DNA of 64,000 nt from Ophiura sarsii (lineage: Eukaryota > Echinodermata > Ophiuroidea > Amphilepidida > Ophiuridae), in NCBI GenBank assembly GCA_035610835.1, contig CM069455.1, positions 34,119,596 through 34,183,595 of the forward strand, given 5' to 3'. Below are positions 20,785 through 33,491 of the stretch, in pieces. The notes under the pieces are model-generated. The model saw only the letters and a program-made list of their open reading frames with translations, was not told the DNA's origin and searched no databases. The position numbers and the translations under genes are program-made. Positions within the stretch are counted from its first letter, which is position 1. Each line of letters starts with the position of its first letter.

Positions 20785-21045
20785 TGCCCCCCCCCCCCCC
20801 CCCCCCATAACATTTTCTTATCCCCCTTTTTGCCCCACCCAAAAAAATAAAATAAAATAAAATAAAATAAAATAAAATAAAATAAAATAAAATAAAATAA
20901 AATAAAATAAAATAAATAAGGAATAAATTAAGATGCTGGCACCGGCAAAAAAAAAATTAAAAAAAATTCATGCCCCCATAACATTTTCTTATCCCCCCCC
21001 CTTTTTTTTTGCCCTCCCCTTTTTGCCCCCCCCCCCCAGAAAAAA
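20785..21045. repeat. Simple repeats: poly-C and (AAAAT)n
   Basis: A C-run at about 20787-20806, AAAATA-type pentamers at about 20845-20920, and further C-runs near 20990-21035. It is low-complexity sequence. Confidence 0.85.
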
Positions 21046-22881
21046 ACCCGACAATGAAAATAAATAACCCCCATGATAAATTAAAGTAAAGTGGGAATCA
21101 AAAATTGTCCTAGTGATGAAAATGTGCTTCATTATAAATCATATTTCATATATTATTTTAATGAAAAGTCGCACGATATTGTATTTCTTTTATATTTTAC
21201 ATTTACTACCCAAATCTTGAGGCTACATGTAGGCTAACAACACTATTAATCGCTTTGTATCTAATCCAGAAAATGTTAAAACAAAAATGATATTGGATGA
21301 GGCGATGTGACAAAATATAACTCATTGGCCCTACTGTAAAACCACTATCATTTGATTAAAATAAGAAATATGTCGGCACAATAGCATCCTGTACAGTACT
21401 GTTAGTCGTGCAATGTACATGATGTACACATTTCTAAATATAAAACTTGCGACCTTGTTATTGACCAATCAGAGCGCGCGTGGTATGCTGACTGAATGAA
21501 CAGGTCACAAGGTCAGCTGGAAAGAGGGGATACATAGCGACTCGCACGTTTCAGACGGCAATATTTAGGTCAGTGTTATTCTTATGGTGGACACAAAATT
21601 CTGGCTATAGATATGATTTTACGTACACAGGATTTTACCTAGCTAAGGCTTTCTCGTAGTGTAATTTAGAAATGGGAGAGCATATTCGTTAGCGAGAAAA
21701 AACGACTTGTTTATTTGTCATTTTTCATTTTTTTTGAAGGAGAATTACTCCTTGAAATAACATTTGTATACAAAAGATATCATGTTATTCATTCGTATGC
21801 ATCCTTTATCAACATTTATTTGATATTATTTTGGTCAGATTCTGTTTCTAAAGTGGAAAAATCGCAATTCTCAGTGAGGCTGTTTCATGGCCGCTCACAG
21901 CCAACGCTAAATTTTGCACTCTGCGTGGAATAGAAAATAGAGCTGCTATGCGTGACCCGTCGACTGACTGGTAACGGACCGTTCTTCAAATCAGAAGAGT
22001 AAGATTTACACGCTCTTGCGGACTCGCGCCGAAACAGTCATACAAATTACATACGTAATGTTAAAACGCCACGGCAATGCAGGCTAACTTTAGGCGGAAC
22101 TGACGCTGTCTTATAAAGTTCAAACCTTAACTGGATTGTCCCAACATTCTTGAGAGGGCGATATCACTGTTCTTGATTTCTACCAGGGTGAGATCTCCTT
22201 AGTATTCCTCCCTGTTGATACAATCATTTTCAGTAGCCAAAACCGATAAGAGCTTTAACATTTACGCTGTTACGTCCAATCTAATACGACAATGGTGCTC
22301 AGCCAACTGAATACTGAGAAATCTCGTCTATAATGTGCCGCGACGCTTCGGCGTCTCGGCAAAAAATCAACGGTGACCTCTTCGTATATGCTGAATTTAT
22401 GAGCAACAAAAATGGCATGTTTGGACTCATGCACTGCATTGTAGCCTATAACGTATAAATGGAACATTTCTTGCGCCAAATACAGAACTAATATAATGAC
22501 TATTTTAAGTTTTTAAAGTCTATTCAATATCGAGTTATACCCAAACTTGTGTCATGCATGTTTTTGGACAAAAACATGCATTTTCCCCTTGGCCTTGAAA
22601 AACATTACATCGATTACGTCACAAACTAAAATATGACCCTTTTATTGCATAGCATTTTGTTGGACAGCTTACGCAAACAAATGATCCTTAATATCACACC
22701 ATGGTGGCAAAATTCGAGGCCACATTTGCACTTTTCAACAAAAAAACAGTGGTGCGATACTTTTTGTCCATGTGTATATGTGTCGTTGTGTATACACGAC
22801 TCCAAATATGGTACAGCCTATACATTATAAGACCATAGTATATAGCAAAAAAGCTAAGAACTATACTTTATTCTCTAAATA
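21046..22881. other. Non-coding stretch with CCAAT box and DR2 motif
   Basis: No convincing exon is seen. GACCAATCAGA at 21463-21473 is a CCAAT-box match. AGGTCACAAGGTCA at 21502-21515 is a direct repeat of the nuclear-receptor half site with a 2-bp spacer. The sequence is locally more GC-rich here. Whether it is a promoter is unknown. Confidence 0.35.
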
Positions 22882-23260
22882 CAACATGCCTGCCGAGAGT
22901 CCGTTCCGCGAACGGTTACCAGGATACATATGCCGCCCCTTCGTTGCCCGTTGCTACGATGGTCGACGTCCATCACTGTCCATCACCGCCCTGCGGACGG
23001 GCGCGAAACGGATGCGAAGCAGGTGCAAAACGGGTGCGAAACGGGTGCGCCGTCCTTATACCGGGCTCTCATCGTTCGCCGCCGCTTTTACTCACCCGCA
23101 AGGAGTTTTGAGCATGTTCAAAACTCCAGTGGCCGGCAAAGTCCCCTGGACGTGTTCAACGGACGGGAAACGGTCCACCGTGTGTGCCGCCGTCCGCACC
23201 CATTTTTCACAACGGTAAGGGGCCGCCCAGTTCACACGGATACATGTGAGGGGCCCATAA
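22882..23260 (-). mobile_element. GC-rich element family, inverted partner 1
   Basis: It begins CAACATGCCTGCCGAGAGTC and ends TACATGTGAGGGGCCCAT. It is the reverse complement of 33105-33489 over its length, with moderate divergence. The inner end matches the start of units A and B at 12.5-12.8 kb. No protein is encoded. Confidence 0.7.
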
Positions 23261-23991
23261 CAATCCACCCTTAAGTGATGATTTACCTTCTTGACTCGTC
23301 AAGGCGGCGAAATTTTCGTTAATGCATTCCTTATCATCTTATATTGAGTTGAGTGGACAAGGTTTGTTTGGCCTCAACCTAAAAACATTAGATCATAACG
23401 TGTCTTTGCATAGTATTAACTTAATGGTACGCTATCCTTTTCAAATGGTTGCACATATTTTCAGGAAATACTTTACTGGACTCATAAATCTACTTTGACA
23501 GTATTTTACTTTAAAAACAGATCTGCTTCCAATTTAAGGAATTTGTCAACATATTTGTTTCGATTTTTATCATAAAGCATTTCGTCGATTTTCTAGCTTA
23601 TAAAAAGACTGGATTTGTTAATTTAACATTATTCTTCAAGTTCATGATATTCGTGATAATTGAAATGCAAAATGTATGCTCTCATTAATCATCAAATAAT
23701 TGAACAGTATTGACAGAACATGTACAATCAAAATCATCCACAAACGTGCAGCATGTACTGAAAAGATTTCTTTTTGCACTGTGGGTTTATATATTAGTCT
23801 TAAATCAAGATATATTGCAACTTGAATCATTCGAGGGCAATCAGTACCTTTCCCGATCACTTCTGCTTATGAATGGGCCACAGGATGCTCAGATATAGAG
23901 AAAAGCCGAGTGTCGTCGGTAAGGACTACAATCATTTAGTGGTGTGGAATCTTAATACGACTTTTTCTATACACGTGTTTTGTAATCGCAG
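23261..23991 (+). other. Intron sequence before the CARD exon
   Basis: AT-rich sequence with no repeat or exon recognised. It ends in TTTTGTAATCGCAG at 23991, the likely acceptor. Confidence 0.45.
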
Positions 23992-24491
23992 GTATACCTT
24001 CAGTATTGCTGGCTCACAGAGCAACAGTTTCCTGCGTCCATGATACATTGCGTAAACGTATGAATCCAATCGAGATGGCCAAACGTTTAGAAAATGTACT
24101 ATCTAGAGATGACGTTGATGACATATTGAGGTGTGCCGATGAGAAAACCTACAATTACGCCAAAGCAGTTGATCTTCTGCTTTACAAGTTGATGCACTGT
24201 ATGGATCGCCGTTGGTATGATGCGTTCAAGAATGCACTCGATTTCGAAGACACAGAATTGCTACTTGCGGTATTGGCAAAAGCCCAGAGTAACGTCTTAG
24301 AGCAACTTGTATTCTTACCAATCAAAGGCGATTTTAACATACGTGAGATTGAATATGAAGGTATGTCGTTATACAAAGTGAACAAAATAGGCATTCAAAA
24401 AACTTCTAATTGGAGGACGGGTACCGGCATCCTAAGATTTTCAAATCGAAGTTTGTGTGCGAAATATCTCGAAAAATACAGCTTGAATTAG
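23992..24491 (+). CDS. CARD-like terminal exon
   Basis: The frame opens at the TCGCAG acceptor and reads IPSVLLAHRATV, then LRKRMNPIEMAKRLENVLSR, DDVDDILRC, KAVDLLLYKLM and RWYDAFKNALDFEDTELLLA. It ends at a stop at 24489-24491. The pattern of about six helices with a Trp-Tyr-x-x-Phe-x-x-AL segment near the end fits the CARD of the RIG-I/MDA5/MAVS type, a homotypic adaptor domain of death and innate immune signalling. About 85 further residues follow without a recognised fold. The entry phase needs one base from the previous exon. The phase-0 death-domain exon at 11462 cannot supply it, so an unseen exon lies between or this is a separate gene. The plus strand and the related domain content favour the same gene. 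Confidence 0.65.
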
Positions 24492-25105
24492 TAAGATTTG
24501 TGGACACGATATTGGTACAGTATTTACCTCGGCTGAGTTCGAGTGACTGGTTATTTGGAGAATTATGAGGGATAATGTTCCCGCGATAGGGATATTTATT
24601 TTCTATTCCGACATCGTCACATCAAAGAAAATGGCGGCGATTCTAGTTATTGTACCCCCCGTATATCACCATAATGTTTTATATACTCCATGCGCTCCGT
24701 CGCTGATCGCAAGCGTGGATCACCGTTTTTCCAATCAAGGGGCGTAATTTTGTTTTGTCGTGGTTTACTACTCATGTGTGTGGGCGGAAAGAGTTCAAGC
24801 GTAATAGAGCATGAAGCTAAAACTATATAAATCCCCCATCCCAAACGCCACTACGCGCAATTGAGTTTGTTGAATTTTGTTCACCGCTAGGCTATGTACC
24901 ACCCCTAGAGATTGCCTCAGAAAAAAATTGTGTTTGCGATTTCGTCTTTATTAATCCATCAATGGATTCCGGATTTTGTGAGCATGTACAAATCGCAAAT
25001 AACTTGGACGAGTTCAAAGTTGGGGTTAATCTGCCTCATAGGAGTAAAACTATTTTTTTGCCTTGAGAAGCATATTTTTCTTAGTAAAATACAACGATGC
25101 ATGCT
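24492..25105 (+). other. Region after the stop codon; no gene seen
   Basis: Probably 3' UTR and intergenic sequence. I see no clear poly(A) signal close to the stop codon. No repeat is recognised. Confidence 0.35.
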
Positions 25106-25320
25106 CGGGGGTGGTACTCACGTATGTAAGGCATACGGGGAGGTGCCGCTCCAGTGGGTCGTTTTTCATGAGACATCCTTAGCCATGGGTAGGCTTTTCA
25201 ACTGAAAAATCCTTAGACATGGGTCTATCCAAAATCACCCTTAGAAATGGGTAGGGGATTTGATTCTCCAGCGGCACACCCCCGACCAAACCAAATCTGA
25301 GTACCCCCCTTTTTCCCGGG
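25106..25320. repeat. Short palindromic repeat (GGGGGTGGTACTCA ends)
   Basis: The left end GGGGGTGGTACTCA is answered by CTGAGTACCCCCC on the right. An inner pair (GGTGCCGCTCCAG / CTCCAGCGGCAC) is also inverted. Between them are three degenerate copies of TCCTTAGACATGGGT. It is a MITE-like repeat. Confidence 0.5.
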
Positions 25321-25344
25321 GATGTATGAGCGTTGCTATTTTTG

Positions 25345-25980
25345 TTTGATGTTTACATAACAAACAGAGTCCCCCGACTTGTCGCGGTTTTAGTTATACC
25401 ATTGTAATACTTGCTACGTCGCCATACTTGATGTATGAGGGCGAATCTTTGCTGTATAGATAATCAATTGTTTGATGTTTACGTAACAATTGGATGCCTT
25501 TTTCACTGAATCACGCTGGGCCCATTACTCATTAGTACATGGAAAGAGCGTGGACATTTACATAATTATGTTATGTTTACATAACAAACAGAAAAAACTT
25601 GTCGCCGCGGTTTTAGTTATACCATTGTAATACATGCTAGTACTACACCATACGGTAATATTGAAGACTGGGGGATGTAATCTATTCAAAATCATTGCCA
25701 AAGTTGGCCACATCGTTAGTTCGTAAAGAACTATGGGCAAATCATGCACATTTTTAAACCATTTTAGGTAAAAAGCGGTTTACTTTCATGATTTTTAGTT
25801 GCTTGTGCGGGGTTATAGACATCAGTGAATACATTCTAGCCACATCGTACTACATCGCTGTATTCATCTAGGTAAACATGGAGTTTTCTACATATTTTGG
25901 TCAACTAATTTTCAAAAAAATGTCGCCCTCTGAAGTCAATGATATGAACATCCCTAGCATTATAATAGGCTATACCTTTT
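25345..25980. repeat. Local duplication (GTTTACATAACAAACAG block)
   Basis: The block from GTTTACATAACAAACAG through GGTTTTAGTTATACCATTGT at 25353-25420 is repeated with small changes at 25570-25640. The rest of the stretch is AT-rich with nothing else seen. Confidence 0.6.
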
Positions 25981-26039
25981 AATTGAATATATTATCGACT
26001 CGCACGTAGAAATGATCGGTTCTTTAAAAATAAAAAAAT

Positions 26040-29000
26040 AAATTATCCAAACATAAATGATATTTGCGTCCATTTTCCAAATTTTGACATTTGTCGGTCA
26101 GACTCAGGCCTACTTAATTTTTTTTTTTAAATGCTCATGATTTCTATACGAAAGACATTTTTGTCATGAAATTGATTGCGGCTTGACTTTTTTTGTATCA
26201 TCGATCTCATGTACCCCCAAAAAATGAATTATTTAACCAAATAATGGTATTTGGGCTATTTTTTCAAATGTTGATATTTGTCGGTCAAGCCGAGAATTTA
26301 AAAATAAATCGTTATGATTTCTATGCGAATGACTATTTTTGTCGCCAAATTGATTGCGGCTTGACTTTTTTGCATCATCGATCTCATATGTACCAAAAAA
26401 ATTGAATTATTTAACCAAATAATGGTATTTGGGCTAATTTTTTTTCAAATTTTGATATTTGTCGGTCAAGCCTAGAATTAAAAAAAAATTGTTATGATTT
26501 CTATGCGAATTACTTTTTTGTGGTCAAATTGATTCCGGCTTGACTTTTTTGTATCATCGATCTCAAACGTACCCCAAAAAATTGAAATTACTTTAATAAC
26601 CAAATAATGGTATTTGGGCTAATTTTTCAAATTTTGATATTAAGTCAAGCCTAGAATTTAAAAAAAAAAATTATGATTTCTATGCGAATGACTTTTTTGT
26701 CGCCAAATTGATTGCGGCTTGACTTTTTTGCATCATCGATCTCATACGTAGCAAAAATAAAATTGAATTATTTAACCAAATAATGGTATTTGGGCTAATT
26801 TATCAAATGTTGATATTTGTCGGTCAAGCCTGGAATTTTAAAAAAAATTGTTATGATTTCTATGCGAACAACTTTTTTTTTTGTCAAATTGATTGCGACT
26901 TGACTTTTTTGTATCATCGATCTCATACGTACCCAAACAAAATTGAATTATTTAACCAAATAATGGTATTTGGGCGAATTTTTCAAATTTTGATATTTGT
27001 CAGTCAAGCCTAGAATTTAAAAAAAAAAATGATTTCTATGCGAATGACTTTTTTTGTCGCCAAATTAATTGCGGCTTGACTTTTTTGCATCATCGATCTC
27101 ATGCGTACCCCAAATAATTGAATTACTTTAATAACCAAATAATGGTATTTGGGCTAATTTTTCAAATTTTGATATTTGTCAGTCAAGCCTAGAATTTAAA
27201 AATAAATAAATTATGATTTCTATGTGAATGACTTTTTTGTCGCCAAATTGATTGCGGCTTGACTTTTGCATCATCGATCTCATACGTACCAAAAATAAAA
27301 TTGAATTATTTAACCAAATAATGGTATTTGGTCTATTTTTTTCAAATTTTGATATTTGTCGGTCAAGCTTGGAATTTTAAAAAAATATTGTTATGATTTC
27401 TATGCGAACAACTTTTTTTGTCGTCAAATTGATTGCGACTTGACTTTTTTGTATCATCGATCTCATACGTACCCAAACAAAATTGAATTATTTAACCAAA
27501 TAATGGTATTTGGGCTAATTTTTCAAATTTTGATATTTGTCAGTCAAGTCTAGAATTTAAAAAAAAAAATTCTATGCAAATTACTTTTATGTCGCCAAAT
27601 TGATTGCGGCTTGAGTTTTTTGTATCATCGATCTCATATGTACCCACAAAAATTGAATTACTTAGCTAAATAATGGTATTTGGGCTAATTTGTCAAATTT
27701 TGATATTTGTCGGTCAAGCCTAGAATTTTAAAAAATTGTTATGATTTCTATGCAAACAACTTTTTGTGTGTGTCAAATTGATTGCGGCTTGACTTTTTTG
27801 CATCATCGATCTCATATGTACAAAAAATAAATTTGAATTATTTAACCAAATAATGGTATTTGGGCTAATTTGTCAAATTTTGATATTTGTCGGTCAAGCC
27901 TGGAATTTAAAAAAAAAAATGTTATGATTTCTATGCGAACAACTTTTTTATCGTCAAATTGATTGCGACTTGACTTTTTTGTATCATCGATCTCATGCGT
28001 ACCCCAAAAAATTGAATTACTCTAATAACCAAATAATGGTATTTGGGCTAATTTGTCAAATTTTGATATTTGTCAGTCAAGCCTAGAATTTAAAAAATAA
28101 TAATTATGATTTCTATGCGAATGACTTTTTTGTCGCCAAATTGATTGCGGCTTGACTTTTTTGCATCATCGATCTCATACGTACCAAATATAAAATTGAA
28201 TTATTTAACCAAATAATGGTATTTGGGCTAATTTTTCAAATTTTGATATTTGTCAGTCAAGTCTAGAATTTAAAAAATTCTATGCAAATTACTTTTATGT
28301 CGCCAAATTGATTGCGGCTTGAGTTTTTTGTATCATCGATCTCGCTATTTTTTCAAATTTTGATATTTGTCGGTCAAGCTTGGAATTTACAAAAATATTG
28401 TTATGATTTCTATGCGAACAACTTTTTTTGTCATCAAATTGATTGCGACTTGACTTTTTTGTATCATCGATCTCATACGTACCCAAACAAAATTGAATTA
28501 TTTAACCAAATAATGGTATTTGGGCTAATTTTTCAAATTTTGATATTTGTTGGTCAAGCCTAGAATTTTTTTTAAAAAATCGTTATGATTTCTATGCGAA
28601 TGACTTTTTTGTCGCCAAATTGATTGCGGTTTGAGTTTTTTGTATCATCGATCTCATATGTACCCACAAAAATTGAATTAACTAAATAATGGTATTTGGG
28701 CTAATTTTTCAAATTTTGATATTTGTCGGTCAAGCCTAGAATTAAAAAAAAAATGTTATGATTTATATGCGAATTACTTTTTTTGTGGTCAAATTGATTG
28801 CGGCTTGACTTTTTTGTATCATCAATCTCATACGTACCCCAAAAAATTGAATTACTTTAATATTAACCAAATAATGGTATTTGGGCGAATTTTTCAAATT
28901 TTGATATTTGTCAGTCAAGCCTAGAATTTAAAAAAAAAATGATTTCTATGCGAATGACTTTTTTTGTCGCCAAATTAATTGCGGCTTGACTTTTTTGCAT

Positions 29001-29840
29001 CATCGATCTCATGCGTACCCCAAATAATTGAATTACTTTAATAACCAAATAATGGTATTTGGGCTAATTTGTCAAATTTTGATATTTGTCGGTCAAGCCT
29101 AGAATTTAAAAAAAATGTTATGATTTCTATGCGAACAACTTTTTTTGTCGTCAAATTGATTGCGACTTGACTTTTTTTGTATCATCGATCTCATACGTAC
29201 CCAAACAAAATTGAATTATTTAACCAAATAATGGTATTTGGGCTCATTTTTCAAATTTTGATATTTGTCGGTCAAGTCTAGAATTAAAAAAAAAATTGTT
29301 ATGATTTCTATGCGAATGACTTTTTTGTCGCCAAATTGATTGCCGCTTGAGTTTTTTGTATCATCGATCTCATATGTACCCACAAACATTGAATTACTTA
29401 ACCAAATAATGGTATTTGGGCTAATTTTTCAAATTTTGATATTTGTCGGTCAAGCCTAGAATTAAAAAAAATGTTATGATTTCTATGCAAATGACTTTTT
29501 TGTCGTCAAATTGATTGCAGCTTGACTTTTTTGTAACATTGATCTCATACGTACCCAAACAAAATTGAATTATTTAACCAAATAAAGGTATTTGGGCTAA
29601 TTTTTAAAATTTTGATATTCTAGAATTAAAAAAATTTAAAAAAATCTATGCGAATGACTTTTTTGTCGCCAAATTGATTGCGGCTTGACTTTTTTGTATC
29701 ATGGATCTCATACGTATCCAAAAAAAAATAAATCATATAATGATATTTGGGTCCATTTTCCAAATTTCGGCATTTGGCGGTCAGGCAAATTAAAAAAAAT
29801 CCTTATGATTTCTATGCGAATATAATTGTTGTCAAATTGA
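26040..29840 (+). repeat. Satellite array, about 178-bp monomer, about 20 copies
   Basis: Monomers share AATAATGGTATTTGGGCTAA, TTTTGATATTTGTCGGTCAA, ATGATTTCTATGCGAA and TTGATTGCGGCTTGACTTTT. The block AATAATGGTATTTGG recurs about every 176-183 bp (for example 26241, 26420, 26603, 26781, 26960, 27138). Truncated units occur, for example at 28262-28345. The outermost units at both ends are the most diverged. Short repeated ORFs containing YDFYAN and FLYHRSH motifs are a by-product of the monomer. Confidence 0.92.
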
Positions 29841-32067
29841 TCTCATAGGTAACTAAAAAGGTGATAAAACAACAAAAAGCAACTACTGCACTGGCATTTT
29901 TTAACTGTAGTGTAAACTAAAGTGCAAGTGAATGGCAGTAACAAAACAAGTAAATAAAGATGAATGATCGAATCTTTGACAAAAATAATCACACTAGAGT
30001 TAAGATTACATTATGTTAATATCCATGCTGATCAAATTACCGGCAAAATATCTGTTTTCAATCGACTACGAAAACTAATCTCAGTCATTCAATGCATCGC
30101 GAGACTGCCGAATTATACGTATTCGCTGTCAATTGAAAGCAAAACCCATTTTACCGCAAAGCTTTTAATTGCCTCTTTATGCAGTTTAAAGAAATTTTAA
30201 GCCAAGTTTTCAATTAGCGTTTGCCTGGACTGTCGGTATACAAAGACGAATTTACAAAATTATTAATTTTAATCGATCGCGGCTATTCCGTTCAAAAGCG
30301 CATGTGTGTATATTGCCTTGTTTTACGATGTAAACAATAATATCATATGCCGCCGGGCGATCAGCTTATCGATGTTGAAAGAACACAATGCGCATGCTCT
30401 AATCAGTTTCGTTCATCTCTCGCCGGTGATGGCATAACGAATAAGATAGCCAAGTCGGCCCTCGTGATTGTGAGGATTGTTAGTTCAAAATGATGTTTTG
30501 GAATTCAATCAGGCAACTAAATTTGACTATCATGTCACACCTTGTGTACGCAACTTCGTGGATGGACCCATGTTCATCTTAATAAACTGTTTATGTAAAG
30601 ATTATTACATTACTGTTTCTACTGCCTATTCTTCTTTGTATATTGTGCATTTTGTGTACAAGTGTGTTTAAATGTGCACTTCAATCAAACTTTCACCAGC
30701 CCCATTCCATTTAAATGGAATTTGCATTTCAACTCTTGCTAATTAATAGACAAGCATGTCTATATAAATTACATGCTACAATCAGAGAGATGTTATATTA
30801 CCTACACCTCCCTGCTACAATTGTATTGGTGACAAAACGTAATGATATACCACTAATGAGTACTGAATCTTGTCCCTGCGTAGAAAGGCAACATTTTCTT
30901 ACCCGCATGGTCACCGCTAAGTCCTAGGTCCCCTTAGGGCGAAGGTTGCAACCGGAAAGTACATTAATCAAATCAAACTTTTTACCTTCACACCTAAATA
31001 CAATCTCCAGGCCACATCAAACACCAACAGCAGCTCTGTCAGCAATTCATTCTTATGGTTGAATCAAATACAAAGCAAACCCTTTAGAACAAATAAACGG
31101 GTTTCAAATATTATCTCCCACACAATAAATCCAAACCACTTCATAATCATTTCATTTTCATACCATCACTCTCCGCCCGTCCTCCATGGTTCTGGTCAGA
31201 TCCTAACATATCATGTTAAAACCAATACAATGTCAATAACTGCCCTATTGATAACCACTACATCTGACACTGCTAAACCCCATCAACCGCGAAACTCGAA
31301 AACCGCGAAACCCGAGAACCGCTCTAGTTTACTCATGGCACCCATGTGTATTCGTATTGTCAAGCGAAAGCGTACAACGGAGCAGTCTGATATTATGTTT
31401 AGAAGTGCGTTACGTGACTCCATAATCAAATTATGGTTCGAATATATATACATTAATGCATTTCCCCTAGAAAATGTAGAAAGAAACCTTCTTCGACACA
31501 TTGGCAAAGACACGCTTTAAGAATCGAGCATAATTATATTTTCGATCAAAAAGATGTGTTATCTACCATGTACCCCAATCCAAAAAAACACAAAGAAAAA
31601 CAGTTCAGAATGTTACATAGATAACGAATGTCATTGTGTTACAGAGCATGAAGAAGAACAAGAGGATATGTTCGGCATGTTTGCAGGTTGGCACATGTAA
31701 TTCCCTACCACCAGCAAGTATTGTAAAATCCCTACCACCAGCAAATAGGCATACATGAAGGTGAAGTTGAACAAATAATAAGCTGGATTGCAAGATAATT
31801 CTTCACGCCTATTAAGCATACAATGTACATACATTCCAAGTCACCTCGATGATATCGTTTTACGGAACCAGACCAATATGGCATCACATTGGTCAGAAAA
31901 TAGGTTTTGATGATTGGATTGATTGGCGTTCAGAATGTACACAACGGCGTGGAAATATGTTTGAGTAATACTATGTGCACTGAGATAATTCAACACTTAA
32001 TTTCCATTGAAATGTACAGAAATGTCATGGTGCAATAGAAGAACTAATAATTGAGACTTTTCATATA
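29841..32067. other. Non-coding stretch, no gene recognised
   Basis: AT-rich sequence. The longest open frame (31059-31520, 153 residues) has no recognisable motif. A block CTAGGTCCCCTTAGGGCGAA near 30925 recurs in diverged form near 42090, suggesting an old interspersed repeat. Confidence 0.4.
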
Positions 32068-32901
32068 CAGGGTGACCCAAAAAATGTTAACACTCCGGGC
32101 ACATAAGATATCTTAAAAGGACAGGAACACACGGGTCTAATCTTGATGTATTATGAAAGCTGAGTAAATAAGCTTTCATTTGCATTTCATTGCGTTCCAA
32201 TTGTTTATTTAGAACGGGAGATATGCTTCAGCAAACATGAGGAAGCAAAATCGGCTTGGTCCAATCCTCTCAGTATGAAAGTAAAGCTTTTAAAATGCAC
32301 GAAGCAAGAAGCAACATGATTTGAACGCATTCTTTCGATTCCTTTCGAGCTTAAAAGACATAAATAACTATATTCCACATAAATTATATAGGTATTTTGT
32401 CATGAGTTCAAGTTCTATATACTCTTTTTCCATGTGCAATGGGTAGCTGTCAGTAAAGCAGTCTTTAAAATTGAAATTGAAACATTTCATGTTCTTTGTT
32501 GAAATGGTCCATCCAATTAAATAAATGAACTAATATTGCACTGAAATAAAACTAGCATTGCACTGAAATTAACGATAAATCAATAATCGATACATTCTAA
32601 CTTATGATTACATGTTGCAATGGTATTGTTACTTTTGAATAACTGCACAATAATGTTTTTGGCATTCTTATAAGTTCGTAATCATAGTTGTAATTAATGC
32701 AAATTGGACCAAGCCGATTTTGCTTCCTCATGTTTGCTGAAGCATATCTCCCGTTCTAAATAACCAATTGAAACGCAATAAAATGCAAATGAAAGCTTAT
32801 TTACTCAGCTTTCATAATACATCAAAATTAGACCCGTGTGTTCCTGTCCTTTTGAGATATCTCATGTGCCCGGAGTGTTAACATTTTTTTGGGTCACCCT
32901 G
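32068..32901. mobile_element. Tc1/mariner-like palindromic element, 834 bp
   Basis: Inverted termini of about 200 bp start CAGGGTGACCCAAAAAATGT on the left and end with the near complement on the right. TA flanks both ends (32066-32067, 32902-32903). The arms include GGAAGCAAAATCGGCTTGGT and its complement. There is no transposase, so it is non-autonomous. Confidence 0.8.
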
Positions 32902-33104
32902 TATGTATCAATATATGAAAATTGGGATTCTATTTCTCAATACAATGATACCAAACAAGTTAAACAGTATCAATGATTAGTTCCTCTAACTGACCATAAT
33001 GTTCAATGCAAATTGGGCGGTCTCCATCATCACAGTGCTTCTCTACTACATGCTGGGATTGCATACATTGAAGCAACCTCTGATTAAGAGCCGTGTTTTC
33101 GTAC

Positions 33105-33489
33105 TAATGGGGCCCTCACACGTATCCGTGTGAGCTGAGCGGCCCTTTACCGTGTGAAAAATGGGTGCGGACGGCGGCACATACGGTGGGCCGTTTCCCG
33201 TCCGTTGAACACGTTCAGGGGACTTTGCCGGCCACCGGAGTTTTGAACATGCTCAAAACTCCTGGCGGGTGAGTAAAAGTGGCGGCGAACGATGAGAGCC
33301 CGGTATGAAGACGGTATAAGGACGGCGCACCCGTTCGCACCCGTTTCGCACCTGTTTCGCACCCGTTTCGCGCCCATTCGCAGGGCGGTGATGGACGGTG
33401 GTGGACGTCGACTATCTTAGCGACGGACTGCGAATGGCCGCATGCAGCCTAGTAACCGTTCGCGGAACGGACTCTCAGCAGGCATGTTG
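33105..33489 (+). mobile_element. GC-rich element family, inverted partner 2
   Basis: It starts TAATGGGGCCCTCACACGTA and ends ACTCTCAGCAGGCATGTTG. It is the inverted partner of 22882-23260. The body contains repeated CGCACCCGTTT units. It directly abuts the next MITE. Confidence 0.7.
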
Positions 33490-33491
33490 CA

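Noticed and set aside
26040..29840. CRISPR-like or coding-repeat interpretation of the regular array
   Set aside because: Monomers are 178 bp, similar along their whole length, and the window is eukaryotic. There is no repeat-spacer alternation. It is a satellite.
31059..31520. 153-residue plus-strand ORF
   Set aside because: No domain, signal or repeat pattern. The composition fits a chance ORF in AT-rich DNA and no splice context supports it.
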